Shown here piece after piece: positions 27,640 through 36,099 of a stretch of DNA of 38,421 bases; positions within the stretch are counted from its first letter, which is position 1, and every line of letters begins with the position of its first letter. The stretch spans positions 1 through 38,421 of the forward strand of contig AQSL01000149.1 of assembly GCA_000403035.1 (NCBI GenBank). Reading direction: 5' to 3'. The position numbers were made by a program, and so were the translations under genes. The stretch comes from Candidatus Latescibacter anaerobius SCGC AAA252-E07 (GTDB lineage Bacteria; Latescibacterota; Latescibacteria; Latescibacterales; Latescibacteraceae). The notes below the pieces were generated by a model. That model saw only the letters and a program-made list of their open reading frames with translations. It was not told the DNA's origin and ran no database searches.

Positions 27640-27677
27640 TTATTGATAGTATATTCCCTACAATATACCGTCAATAA
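27640..27677 (+). terminator. Hairpin after the PAS-LuxR gene
   Basis: An inverted repeat (16-base arms, 14 matching, 6-base loop) starts 10 bases after the PAS-LuxR stop codon. It lacks a clear T-run, so it may be a weak terminator, an mRNA-protecting stem or a regulator binding site. Confidence 0.4.
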
Positions 27678-28239
27678 TCTATAAATATTTATTGAAAAAT
27701 AATAGTATATTTATAGTTAATTATGTCTCATATACTGTTTCATACTGTATACTTCAAAAAAGTTTGATTTACTGATGTAGTTCGAAGTGTAATAAAAGGA
27801 AGATGTGACAAACGTATTTTCTCATATACACAAAATACTGATATATATCAAGACCATGAAAAGATATTCTTTTCATTTCAGCCAAAGCCAAGACAAGTTC
27901 TACTCCGACGAAGCCTTGACTGAACGATAATTGTTAATTACTCATACACTGTCTGTAAAATCGAGTACTGGCTATTCCAAATTATGTGATATTTATTTTT
28001 ATGGAACTGATTGCCTGGATAAAACGAAAGAATATTTATCCACATTGTCAGCATGTTTATTTAGCATAATATGATATATTTTAAAGATTTATATGTTTCT
28101 TCGTTTTGAAATCATTACTCGAAAAAAAACACGCATCAGAATGAGTATATAATCCATTCTTAAGATGTATCCGGCGTTTTGAGAACATAAATATAGAATT
28201 TGGTAATCTCTTGTTCGATAATATATTAAGAATTGGTAG
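27678..28239. other. Long AT-rich spacer before the HD-GYP gene
   Basis: No credible ORF or RNA gene. It contains a perfect 9-bp hairpin with a 3-base loop at 27856-27876 (ATGAAAAGA/TCTTTTCAT). The stretch at about 27877-27930 is less AT-rich than its surroundings and could be a gene relic, but no family is recognisable. Confidence 0.4.
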
Positions 28240-29247
28240 ATGAATGTGGATAAAGAAAATAATATCGAAATAAATGATAACTATCTTCCTATTAGTCTTA
28301 TCACTCTCAGACCTAATACTTTAGTGTCTTTTAATATTTTCGCTAAAATTAAAAACAATTTTGTGCAATTCCACGAAGAGGGGGAACAACTTACACAGAA
28401 AATTCTCAACAAACTGATTACCAATAAGGTGACCACTGTTTATATAGTGAAAAATGATGAAGCGTATTATCATAATTACCTTGTCAAAAAAATTGCTAAA
28501 ATATTAGATGATTCCACCATACCTGCTTATGCAAAAGCTGAGATTGCTCATGCTTCTTTAATGAGTATCGCTCAAAGTCTTTTTAAAAAACCAAATTTCA
28601 ATACCATAACACTTTATAAATCCTTAATATCAAAAATCACTGATTATATCCTCATAGAAGAAGAAGCTATTTACAACCTTATACGGCTGACATCATTAAA
28701 ATTTGAAATCTCCACACATTCCGTCAACGTCGGTATGTATGCCCTTGGGCTTGCAAAAAACCTTTTTGGTAATAATCCCGGGCATAACCTGCATGAAATT
28801 GCAGCAGGTTTTTTTCTCCATGATATCGGCAGAGGCATTATACCCTCGACAATACTTAACAAAACAACCCCGTTAACTCATGAAGAATGGAAAATTGTGA
28901 AACAACACACTGCCCATGGGTTCAAACTCCTGAACAAGCTCAATATTGATAATAAAGAAATAAAAATCATTGTCTTACAACATCACGAACGTCATAACGG
29001 CAAGGGTTATCCTCGTGGATTGAAAGGTGATGCAATTCATATATACGGTAAAATTTGCTGCATCGCCGATGCGTTTGAAGCTCTCACATCTTACCGCCCG
29101 TATCGCTCATCGAATAATAAAAATATCAGTTCGTATAAAGCGCTTCTTACATTGAAAAACGAGATGCAAAATGAATTTGAACCACACTTATTTCAAAAAT
29201 TCGTTCAAATGTTCAGTCATACATTTAATAACGGCCAGAAACAGTAA
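28240..29247 (+). CDS. HD-GYP domain phosphodiesterase (putative c-di-GMP hydrolase)
   Basis: A 335-residue cytoplasmic protein. Residues 1-145 form an N-terminal region of the kind often found before HD-GYP domains (LRPNTLVSFNIF start) without a recognised name. The HD-GYP domain spans about 150-330. Metal and catalytic residues are visible: H160 (STHSVNVG), H194-D195 (LHDIGRG), H223, H248-H249-E250, and the GYP triplet at 256-258 in NGKGYPRGL, followed by ADAFEALTSYRPYR. These suit hydrolysis of cyclic di-GMP. The ribosome site is poor, so the start is less certain. The gene lies alone after a 610-bp spacer, downstream of the FIST/PAS-LuxR pair and on the same strand. Confidence 0.92.
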   Translation: MNVDKENNIEINDNYLPISLITLRPNTLVSFNIFAKIKNNFVQFHEEGEQLTQKILNKLITNKVTTVYIVKNDEAYYHNYLVKKIAKILDDSTIPAYAKAEIAHASLMSIAQSLFKKPNFNTITLYKSLISKITDYILIEEEAIYNLIRLTSLKFEISTHSVNVGMYALGLAKNLFGNNPGHNLHEIAAGFFLHDIGRGIIPSTILNKTTPLTHEEWKIVKQHTAHGFKLLNKLNIDNKEIKIIVLQHHERHNGKGYPRGLKGDAIHIYGKICCIADAFEALTSYRPYRSSNNKNISSYKALLTLKNEMQNEFEPHLFQKFVQMFSHTFNNGQKQ

Positions 29248-29458
29248 TCTCATATTCCCCGAAATTCAGGTCGTACGATTCCATAGTGATTATAACCCTC
29301 AAATAATCCCGCAAGATCATTAAAAAAATGAAACCTTCCCTTGCATAAATATTTTCCATTTATTATAGTATTTCTTATATGTATTCTGTTATATAGGAAT
29401 ATTTTACATATTTTCAGTTTGATACAATCAAAAGCATTTATCTGAAGGAAATATCATC

Positions 29459-30115
29459 ATGAAAAGAACAGTGTTTCCAGCCATGTATCTCGTTGTAATA
29501 ATTTTTTACCTTTGTTCCGCTGTAACTTCTGCTCAGGATCTTAAATCAATCAAGCTCCCTGACCCGCAAATGACAGGCGGCAGGCCTCTGATGGAGGTAT
29601 TGAAGGATAGATGTTCTACGCGCGAATTCAGTTCTGAGAAGTTATCCCCGCAGGTGCTTTCAAACTTGTTATGGGCGGCGTTCGGGATAAACCGTCCGGA
29701 ATCCGGAAAACGTACCGCACCTTCGGCGGTGAACTGGCAGGAAATTGATATTTATGTAGCCACCGCTGAAGGCCTCTACCTTTACGATGCGAAGGGAAAT
29801 ATGCTCCAGCCAATTCTTGCCGGAGATATACGTGCCGATACCGGTACGCAAGAGTATGTAAAAGATGCTGCCGTGAACCTTATCTATGTGGGGGATTATT
29901 CAAGAATTGGCAGAGGAACGGATGAATATAAAACCCGCACATCAACATGGGATACAGGTTTCATCAGCCAGAATGTGTACCTGTTCTGTGCTTCCGAAGG
30001 TCTGGCAACCGTGGTGCGCGGTCTTGTTGACAGACCGGTACTCTCCAAGATCATGAAACTGAGTCCCGATCAAAATATCACCCTGACTCAATCGGTCGGA
30101 TATCCTAAAAAGTAA
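29459..30115 (+). CDS. Exported SagB/nitroreductase-family protein
   Basis: A 218-residue nitroreductase-fold protein with an N-terminal signal peptide (MKRTVFPAMYLVVIIFYLC, likely cut near TSAQD). The FMN-binding opening RCSTREFSSEKLSPQVLSNL is typical of the SagB/ThcOx-type branch, followed by LLWAAFGINRP. The C-terminal half keeps DTGFISQNVYLFCASEGLATV and ends in a VGYPKK motif where family members have GxPK. It likely uses FMN and NAD(P)H-like donors, but the substrate and how flavin is loaded outside the cytoplasm are unknown. No YcaO or peptide precursor gene is nearby, so a thiazole/oxazole modification role is not supported. A GAAGGA site precedes the start. Confidence 0.88.
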   Translation: MKRTVFPAMYLVVIIFYLCSAVTSAQDLKSIKLPDPQMTGGRPLMEVLKDRCSTREFSSEKLSPQVLSNLLWAAFGINRPESGKRTAPSAVNWQEIDIYVATAEGLYLYDAKGNMLQPILAGDIRADTGTQEYVKDAAVNLIYVGDYSRIGRGTDEYKTRTSTWDTGFISQNVYLFCASEGLATVVRGLVDRPVLSKIMKLSPDQNITLTQSVGYPKK

Positions 30116-30137
30116 TCCTCTGAAAGCATGAATCCAT

Positions 30138-30286
30138 TTAAAAGTCTGGTGAAAAACTCATACCTTCGGGATAATGCGCTGTCAAGGGTCAGCGCAAAGC
30201 GTTGATTTACAAGACCTTGACAGCAACAAACGATATATATTTCATTACAGGGTGCGTGAAAAAGGACTTTTTCACCGCCCTCTTGA
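30138..30286 (+). repeat. MITE-like palindromic repeat, copy C
   Basis: The best copy for end analysis. The left end reads AAAAGTCTGGTGAAAAACTC and the complement of the right end AAGAGGGCGGTGAAAAAGTC. A central 10-bp stem pairs 30178-30187 with 30215-30224. An inner stem pairs 30189-30195 with 30199-30205, and a 9-bp end hairpin pairs 30256-30264 with 30267-30275. It lies between the convergent nitroreductase-like and sulfatase genes, where it could serve as a two-way terminator. Confidence 0.82.
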
Positions 30287-30344
30287 ACTATTCTGAGGAA
30301 AAACACTGAATCGCTCTTTCTCATTTCCCCGATATGTTTCAATC

Positions 30345-31964
30345 TTATTCCCAGTATTTTTTTCTTACTTCCATCAGTTCTGAATATGTATCGTCGTTGT
30401 CGCCGAGTTCCTCTTTGAGACTCAGAAGATCTGCCTTCAGCTTTTTGCGCACATCTGCATAAGCAGGATTTTCGTAGACATTATTCATCTCCCGGGGATC
30501 TTTTTTTAGGTCGAAAAGCTCCCATTCCGGAATTGTAGGAGCAAAGTCCTGCGAAGATTTCAGCGCCTGATTAACTATCTGAGTTCCTTTCATTCCCAGT
30601 CCGAGTCCATAGAAAAAAATCAGCTTGTATCGTTTTGTCCTTATACCATAGTGAGCGGGGACACCATGGTGAGCCATATGCATCCAGTAACGGTAGTACA
30701 TCTCTGTGCGCCAATCGGAGGGGGTTGTTCCTTCCAGATTCGAGCGAAAACTCCTGCCCTGCATGGTGGATGGTACGGGCAACCCGGCATATTCGAGGAA
30801 CATAGGTGCAAAATCTGCATTGATGATGATATCATCATTGGTGGTGCCAGGTTTGATGTCACCTGGATACCGCACAACAAAAGGCATGCGAAGCGATTCC
30901 TCATACATGAACCTTTTGTCGAAATATCCATGCTCCCCAAGGAAAAATCCCTGGTCGGAAGTATATATCACCATAGTGTTATCAGCCAGTCCCTCATCAT
31001 CAAGAAAGTTCAAAAGCCGCCCTATATTCTCATCGACTGCGGCTATGCAGCGCAGATAGTCCTTGATGTAAAGCTGATAGCACCATTGTATTTGTTCATT
31101 CCGATCAAGTCCTGCAGGTTTTTCCTGTTTAAGATCTCTTTCATTCATGTCTTCGCCGATTTTTAATGTGGCGTTGGCAGCTGCCCGTGAACGGTTTTGA
31201 TACTCATCCAGGAGGTTATCCGGCTCCGGCATTTCCATATCCCTGTACAAATCGGCAAATCTCCTTGCCGGTTCCCAGTTCCGATGCGGCGCTTTGAAAT
31301 GGCACATCAGGAAAAATGGTTTATCCGACGTACTGTTTTTGAGCCATTGTAGTGCACTATCAGTAATCACATCGGTTGAATACCCTGTATATTCTGTACC
31401 ACCTCCTGTTCCGTTCTGCCAGGATTTTCCCTTCTCTTTCAGGATGGGATTATAATACCTCCCCTGACCCGGTAAAACGTTGTAGTAATCGAATCCTGCC
31501 GGTTCAGTCTTTAAATGCCATTTTCCAATGACAGCAGTTTGATAACCGCCTTGCTGGAGCATGTTTGCAACATTCCGGTGGTTCGGATCAAACTCGTCAC
31601 TCAAAGTGTAAACGCCATTTTTCTGACTGTACTGCCCTGTCAGTATGCATGCACGGCTTGGGGTGCAGATTGAATTCGTGACGAAGCAGTTGTTTAGACG
31701 CATACCCTCTTCGGCAATACGATCGATATTCGGCGTTTTTGCCACTCCGGACAATAGTCCGCCATAACAGCTTATGGCATTGGGAGCGTGGTCATCGGAC
31801 ATAATGAAAAGGATGTTTGGACGTTTTTGACGATTTTTCTCAGCAAACGATATTCCCGGCATCGCTATTGAAAGAGAGCTCATACCGCTACAGACAGCGA
31901 CACTGTTCATAATAAATGTTCTGCGAGGTATGGATTTGTTATCTTTTCGCGCATCCGCTTTCAT
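30345..31964 (-). CDS. Sulfatase, Cys-type, Tat-exported
   Basis: A 539-residue S1 (formylglycine) sulfatase. The catalytic site is CTPSRACILTG with the cysteine to be converted to formylglycine at C100. Calcium-binding residues D57-D58 lie in FIMSDDHAPN, and the later SDQGFFLGEHGYFDKRFMYE segment supplies the second metal motif. The N-terminus has a twin-arginine signal (PRRTFIMNS followed by a hydrophobic stretch), so export to the periplasm is likely. It would remove a sulfate ester from a sugar or glycan; the specific glycan is not deducible. A GGAG site precedes the start. It is the most downstream gene of a minus-strand group with the FGGY kinase and a second sulfatase. Confidence 0.93.
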   Translation of the reverse strand: MKADARKDNKSIPRRTFIMNSVAVCSGMSSLSIAMPGISFAEKNRQKRPNILFIMSDDHAPNAISCYGGLLSGVAKTPNIDRIAEEGMRLNNCFVTNSICTPSRACILTGQYSQKNGVYTLSDEFDPNHRNVANMLQQGGYQTAVIGKWHLKTEPAGFDYYNVLPGQGRYYNPILKEKGKSWQNGTGGGTEYTGYSTDVITDSALQWLKNSTSDKPFFLMCHFKAPHRNWEPARRFADLYRDMEMPEPDNLLDEYQNRSRAAANATLKIGEDMNERDLKQEKPAGLDRNEQIQWCYQLYIKDYLRCIAAVDENIGRLLNFLDDEGLADNTMVIYTSDQGFFLGEHGYFDKRFMYEESLRMPFVVRYPGDIKPGTTNDDIIINADFAPMFLEYAGLPVPSTMQGRSFRSNLEGTTPSDWRTEMYYRYWMHMAHHGVPAHYGIRTKRYKLIFFYGLGLGMKGTQIVNQALKSSQDFAPTIPEWELFDLKKDPREMNNVYENPAYADVRKKLKADLLSLKEELGDNDDTYSELMEVRKKYWE

Positions 31965-32177
31965 GATAGCTTCACTCCAAGAATAATTCCTTACTATTAC
32001 TCACTTTATTTTTATCAATTATTTATATATACGCCATCAAAACAGAAAGCTCAAGGTTAATAAATCTCACAAAATAGTAATTTTTTCTTTTCTGTTTCGT
32101 TGCATAGTGGAAAAAACAACCAAACTTTATATATTTTTATAACACATTACTATACAATATATTAACCGTGGGAATAT

Positions 32178-33755
32178 TTATTGACTATCCGCATCTGCTA
32201 AAATGTTTATAAACCGCTTATGGTAATGATTCAGTTTTTGTTGCATGTTTGCTTTCAACGGTTGTACTTTTCGGTAAGAAATTTCAAGGCCGCTTACATC
32301 CACCTGGTAAGGATGGATCCCCAGATATGCTGCTTTGGCAGAAATTGCCGCGCCAAGCGTTGTGGTTTCGTTGATTGCATTGCCATTTCTGTCATACATG
32401 GCATAAACATTTTTCCCGGTAAGCGATGCAATGAGTTTTCCAAAGTATGGGTCTTTTGAACCTCCGGCCGATAGAACGATTTGAAAATCACTCTTACCTG
32501 CCATGAAATCAATCAGGCAGGCGGTCATAATTGCTGTAGTCAGATTTGTAATAATATATGCCTTTTCGGGATTTCGGAAAAAATCATGATCATTCATGAT
32601 TTTTCCTTTTATTCCAGGAAATGGGCCGGTATTGTAGTTCATCGGATGAATGTTGGGAAGCACAAAACAATCCGTAGAGCTTAAAATATCTTCCAATATG
32701 TGTTCGTTAAATTCAGCGCCGAAACGGTGTCCCCGTTTTTCGACGAGTTTCTTAACATATCGAAAATCATTGCCGCCGCCGTATGACGATGTAATGACGG
32801 GATAACCATCAACCGTGCCCTGTACCATTATTCCTCGTTTATACCCATCGGGTGGCAGTTCAATCTTACCGCCTATCAGTGCAACCATAGTCCAGCTTCC
32901 GGCATCAACATGTAGTACCGGAGTATCCACCGTATCCTCAAATGCCTGAGAAAATGTCGATATTATGGGAATATGAGACAGACAGGTATCATGTCCACCG
33001 GGAACTACCATGTTGTCGCCATATATTCCCAGAGAATCTGCCTGGGCATGCGGCATTTGTCCTATAAGTTTAAACACGTAAGCAGGTTCATGAGGAACAA
33101 GTTTCTGAAACGAATCAATCTTTTTACTGAGGGAACTGGGAGTGCCGGGAGATTTGTTTATATTCCTCGCTCCGGTATGACACATCCAGTAGCTATGTTC
33201 GTTTCCGGCAACACGTACAGCTCTGAGATAATCATTTCCGAGAAAATGCCCGGCAAGCAAAGCGCCGTAGTTGGCAAAATTTTTCGCACGATTAAGGAAC
33301 TGAGGACGTTCCATTTCTTCGAAAAGGAATCTTTTTATCAGAGTTAAGCTGCCAGGGTAGTTCATGTTTGAACCCGTTTCGATGTAAAAATCACTCTCGC
33401 TCCCGGCTAAAGCGTAAAAAGCACTTTCAACTATAGTGGAATATTCTTGTGTATATGATAATGTCAAACCTTCGCCCGGAACTTCGATTAACGTATTGTC
33501 TGCGCTTACAAGCCCACCGGATGCACCCCGTGCAACCGGCGCGATAACAGTAACTTTTTTCAGGGTATCAGGTAGTTCAAAGATACCGTTGTCGAACCAC
33601 GAACATTCTTCTTTTGTGCAGTTATATTTTATTCCGTCTTTTTCAGTCACCGGGGTTTCCGTAACCCTTGAATATATGTTCGATAAGGTACTGAAATCAA
33701 ACACATCAAGTTTGATATTCGTGGCACCATCCACAGGGACAATAATCGTTTTCAT
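32178..33755 (-). CDS. FGGY-family carbohydrate kinase
   Basis: A 525-residue sugar kinase of the ASKHA fold. The first phosphate loop is a variant (VDGATNIKLDVFD instead of the common DxGTxxxR). The second half is clear: the catalytic base is D256 in GGHDTCLS, and ADP-binding segments VDAGSWT, VQGTVDG and LSAGGSKDPYFGKLIA resemble rhamnulokinase and L-fuculokinase. The likely reaction is ATP-dependent phosphorylation of a ketose such as a 6-deoxyketose, inside the cytoplasm. The frame extends to 33818, but ATG 33755 has an AAGGA site and leads directly into the family start. It lies between two sulfatase genes, which suggests use of sugars freed from sulfated polymers. Confidence 0.85.
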   Translation of the reverse strand: MKTIIVPVDGATNIKLDVFDFSTLSNIYSRVTETPVTEKDGIKYNCTKEECSWFDNGIFELPDTLKKVTVIAPVARGASGGLVSADNTLIEVPGEGLTLSYTQEYSTIVESAFYALAGSESDFYIETGSNMNYPGSLTLIKRFLFEEMERPQFLNRAKNFANYGALLAGHFLGNDYLRAVRVAGNEHSYWMCHTGARNINKSPGTPSSLSKKIDSFQKLVPHEPAYVFKLIGQMPHAQADSLGIYGDNMVVPGGHDTCLSHIPIISTFSQAFEDTVDTPVLHVDAGSWTMVALIGGKIELPPDGYKRGIMVQGTVDGYPVITSSYGGGNDFRYVKKLVEKRGHRFGAEFNEHILEDILSSTDCFVLPNIHPMNYNTGPFPGIKGKIMNDHDFFRNPEKAYIITNLTTAIMTACLIDFMAGKSDFQIVLSAGGSKDPYFGKLIASLTGKNVYAMYDRNGNAINETTTLGAAISAKAAYLGIHPYQVDVSGLEISYRKVQPLKANMQQKLNHYHKRFINILADADSQ

Positions 33756-33920
33756 TGGAGTCCTTTTTCTCTTTATCATTTGATACCATATTTCTATAGC
33801 CGTATGTTTATTTCCCAACCGTTAAAATTTATAGCTCATCATAAAAACGCGTACCTGAAGTAAATATATGGAAAAAGAAGTGGACATCAATGAGAATATC
33901 CCCTTTCTTGCATATTTCGG

Positions 33921-34310
33921 CTTATCCGGCACCTCATTACGATTTTAACCGGTACTTTGTAATCGGAACGAAGCGACGCTCCTCAAAAATCTTAAAAAGT
34001 GCCGGATGGTACCCGTAAAATTCATCGTTATGAACATACTCCGTTTCATTAATTTTTCCAATCGAATTAATATATATCTTGTAGTAGTATTGTTGTAATG
34101 TGGTAAACGCAAAGCGTTTTCCAAGTGAGCGTTAACATAGCTTTTATGGTACGTTTTTTCCGACCTTTTGTCGGTTTTTCTCATAGAATCTCCCTTCAAT
34201 AAAATTTTGTGAGCGTTATGGAACAATCTGTCGCAGACAGCATCGGCAATCGTTGGTTCATCGAAGACACCGTACCATTGATCAAGGGGCAGCCGGCTTG
34301 TGATTCTGAC
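33921..34310 (-). pseudogene. istB C-terminal fragment with right end of an IS21-family element
   Basis: Reading on the minus strand from 34310 to 34176, 45 codons match the C-terminus of the IS21 helper ATPase IstB, including VRITSRLPLDQWY, DEPTIADAVCDRL and HNAHKILLKGDSMRK. A stop codon lies just upstream (34314-34316), so the rest of istB and all of istA are gone. Beyond the fragment, at about 33921-33950, the sequence TCCGGCACCT matches the end found at 34411, giving the likely right terminus of the dead element. The frame stays open to 33945 but codes nothing recognisable after SMRK. It is a scar, not an active transposon. Confidence 0.75.
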
Positions 34311-34410
34311 CGTTTATTGTGTCAAAAAGATGCATAATATATCTTATCATGCGAAAACTCTACGCCGCTTCTCTCGATTAAAATAAATTGATTGATTTAA
34401 AAAATTATTC

Positions 34411-34512
34411 TGTCCGGCACCTATTATTATTTACGCGTAAAAAGTGCCGGATAACTCCGGAATGGGGTGCCGGATGTTTTCGGAATGGGGTGCCGGAAGA
34501 TTTCAGAATACG
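34411..34512 (+). mobile_element. Left-end remnant of an IS21-family element
   Basis: Starts TGTCCGGCACCT, then AAAAAGTGCCGGAT. It continues with two direct 17-bp repeats of the form CGGAATGGGGTGCCGGA at 34458-34474 and 34481-34497 (period 23) and ends near CAGAATACGT. Multiple terminal repeats of this kind mark the left end and istA promoter region of IS21-family elements. No istA follows. It faces the opposite way to the istB fragment, so it comes from a second copy or from an inversion. Confidence 0.6.
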
Positions 34513-34599
34513 TAATTATAGTTTAACAGATATTCCTCATATTAAGAATATGACTTTTATCGGTTTTTCGTTACGTTGTTTTTACAATAAAAACATTTG

Positions 34600-36099
34600 T
34601 TACCAAATATATATCCCATGAGCGTTCATTAATTTCTTTTTCAAATCAGCAGCTTCTTCAGGGTGATTTTGGATAACATTCTTTTCTTCCATAATATCTT
34701 TCTCAACGTCATAGAGCTGAGGGCCAAAACCAGCATTTTCTTTCTGAATATTCTGAAAATAGTGCCATTGGGGAGTATGAACACAGGCATAGTTGCCCCA
34801 ATTAGTAACGACATGGTCTCGAAGCTCCTTTTTATTTCCGGTTACCAGGTCCCACATATTTTGGCCATCAAATTCCAAATTAGTTTCAACTCCGAGCATT
34901 GAAAGGAACGTAGGGACAAAATCCATATGACTTACGAGCGCGTCAATACGTTTTCCTTTCATATTGCTGTATTCTGGATGCCTGATAATCAGGGGCACAC
35001 GAGTGACAAGTGAATTGCATAGCTTTGACTGTTTCAGTAAACAGCCTTTCTCCCCGAGATGAGTCCCATGATCAGAAGCAAAGACTATGATAGTATTATC
35101 CCACAAACCCAGGCGCTTTATATCATCGATTAAACGACCAACGCAGAAGTCACTGAAAGTTACTTCGGCGCTGTAGTGAGCTGTTAAAATAGAAATCTCC
35201 TCTTCAGTATAAACACCTTGCTTTGCACCAGTTTCTATTAGATGACGATCTCCGTTGAAATTCTTATAGTACATTTTCGTATATTCCGGAGGGGCGTCCC
35301 ATGGCTCATGGGGATCAAACATATCAACATACATCATGAAAGGACCATCATTATCCTTGTTGTCTTCTAACCACTTTGCTGCAGTACGGCATGTCTGTGC
35401 GCAAAAATAATCTTCCGTACTTTTACGGTCCTTGGTATTGAGCATATAATTGAAAAGAAGCTCGTACAAACCACCTTCCAAATAATGTTCGTGGATGTGT
35501 TGTTTGGGATTTATAGAAGATCTATGTCCAGATATGTAATTATCGTGAGACTGGCCGCGAATCCAGCGAAACGAATTAAAACCTTGGTTAAAACTAAAAG
35601 TCTGTTGTGTAGGTCTGGTTGGTGTGAAGTAAAACGGGAAATCCGCTATTAATCCTTGGGTAAAAGATTCTGTTTTATTGAGAATTTGTGCAAAGGTAAT
35701 ATCGTCATCAAGAAGCCGATCCCATTTGGGATTTATGTTTATATGACTTTTCCCGGTATGTATAACTCGCCGTGATGGTATGCTGGGAAGACTATCTGCA
35801 AAACAGTTGGTAAAGTAGACACCTTCCTGGGCAAATGCATCAAGATTGGGTGTTTTAATTTGCTCATTGTAACCACTGCAGTGAAGGTAATTCCATCGCC
35901 AGGTATCGCAGACAATGACAATAATATTAAGGCCATTTGGTTTGCTTACCTCAAGTTCTTCACGTTGTTTTTGTTGAGGCGTTTGATCGGTTCCATACCC
36001 CTGCCCAAAGGATTCTTTGGGGAGAGTAATGCCTGCCCCGAGACCAGCTAGAGAACTAATAAAATTTCTTCGACTACTCATAATATTTTTCCAATTCAT
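34600..36099 (-). CDS. Sulfatase, Ser-type, Tat-exported
   Basis: A 499-residue S1-type sulfatase. The signature reads SIPSRRVIHTGK with serine at residue 106 where Cys-type enzymes have cysteine, so formylglycine would have to be made from serine by a radical SAM maturase (anSME/AtsB type). Metal residues include D65 in IVCDTWRWN and the later ASDHGTHLGEKG segment. The N-terminus carries a twin-arginine signal (SSRRNFISSLAGLGAG). ATG 36099 is preferred because a GGAGG lies 13 bases upstream; the inner ATG at 36081 has no site. The substrate sulfate ester is unknown. It is in the same strand group as the FGGY kinase and Cys-type sulfatase but separated by IS21 scars. Confidence 0.9.
   Translation of the reverse strand: MNWKNIMSSRRNFISSLAGLGAGITLPKESFGQGYGTDQTPQQKQREELEVSKPNGLNIIVIVCDTWRWNYLHCSGYNEQIKTPNLDAFAQEGVYFTNCFADSLPSIPSRRVIHTGKSHININPKWDRLLDDDITFAQILNKTESFTQGLIADFPFYFTPTRPTQQTFSFNQGFNSFRWIRGQSHDNYISGHRSSINPKQHIHEHYLEGGLYELLFNYMLNTKDRKSTEDYFCAQTCRTAAKWLEDNKDNDGPFMMYVDMFDPHEPWDAPPEYTKMYYKNFNGDRHLIETGAKQGVYTEEEISILTAHYSAEVTFSDFCVGRLIDDIKRLGLWDNTIIVFASDHGTHLGEKGCLLKQSKLCNSLVTRVPLIIRHPEYSNMKGKRIDALVSHMDFVPTFLSMLGVETNLEFDGQNMWDLVTGNKKELRDHVVTNWGNYACVHTPQWHYFQNIQKENAGFGPQLYDVEKDIMEEKNVIQNHPEEAADLKKKLMNAHGIYIW

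Noticed and set aside
27877..27930. Possible fragment of a coding sequence in the spacer before the HD-GYP gene
   Set aside because: Short translations on both strands show no recognisable motif, so a pseudogene call would be guesswork.
33945..34226. 93-codon minus-strand ORF that might look like a novel small protein
   Set aside because: Its first residues are the C-terminus of IstB and the rest is read-through of a dead IS21 end, so it is listed as a pseudogene.
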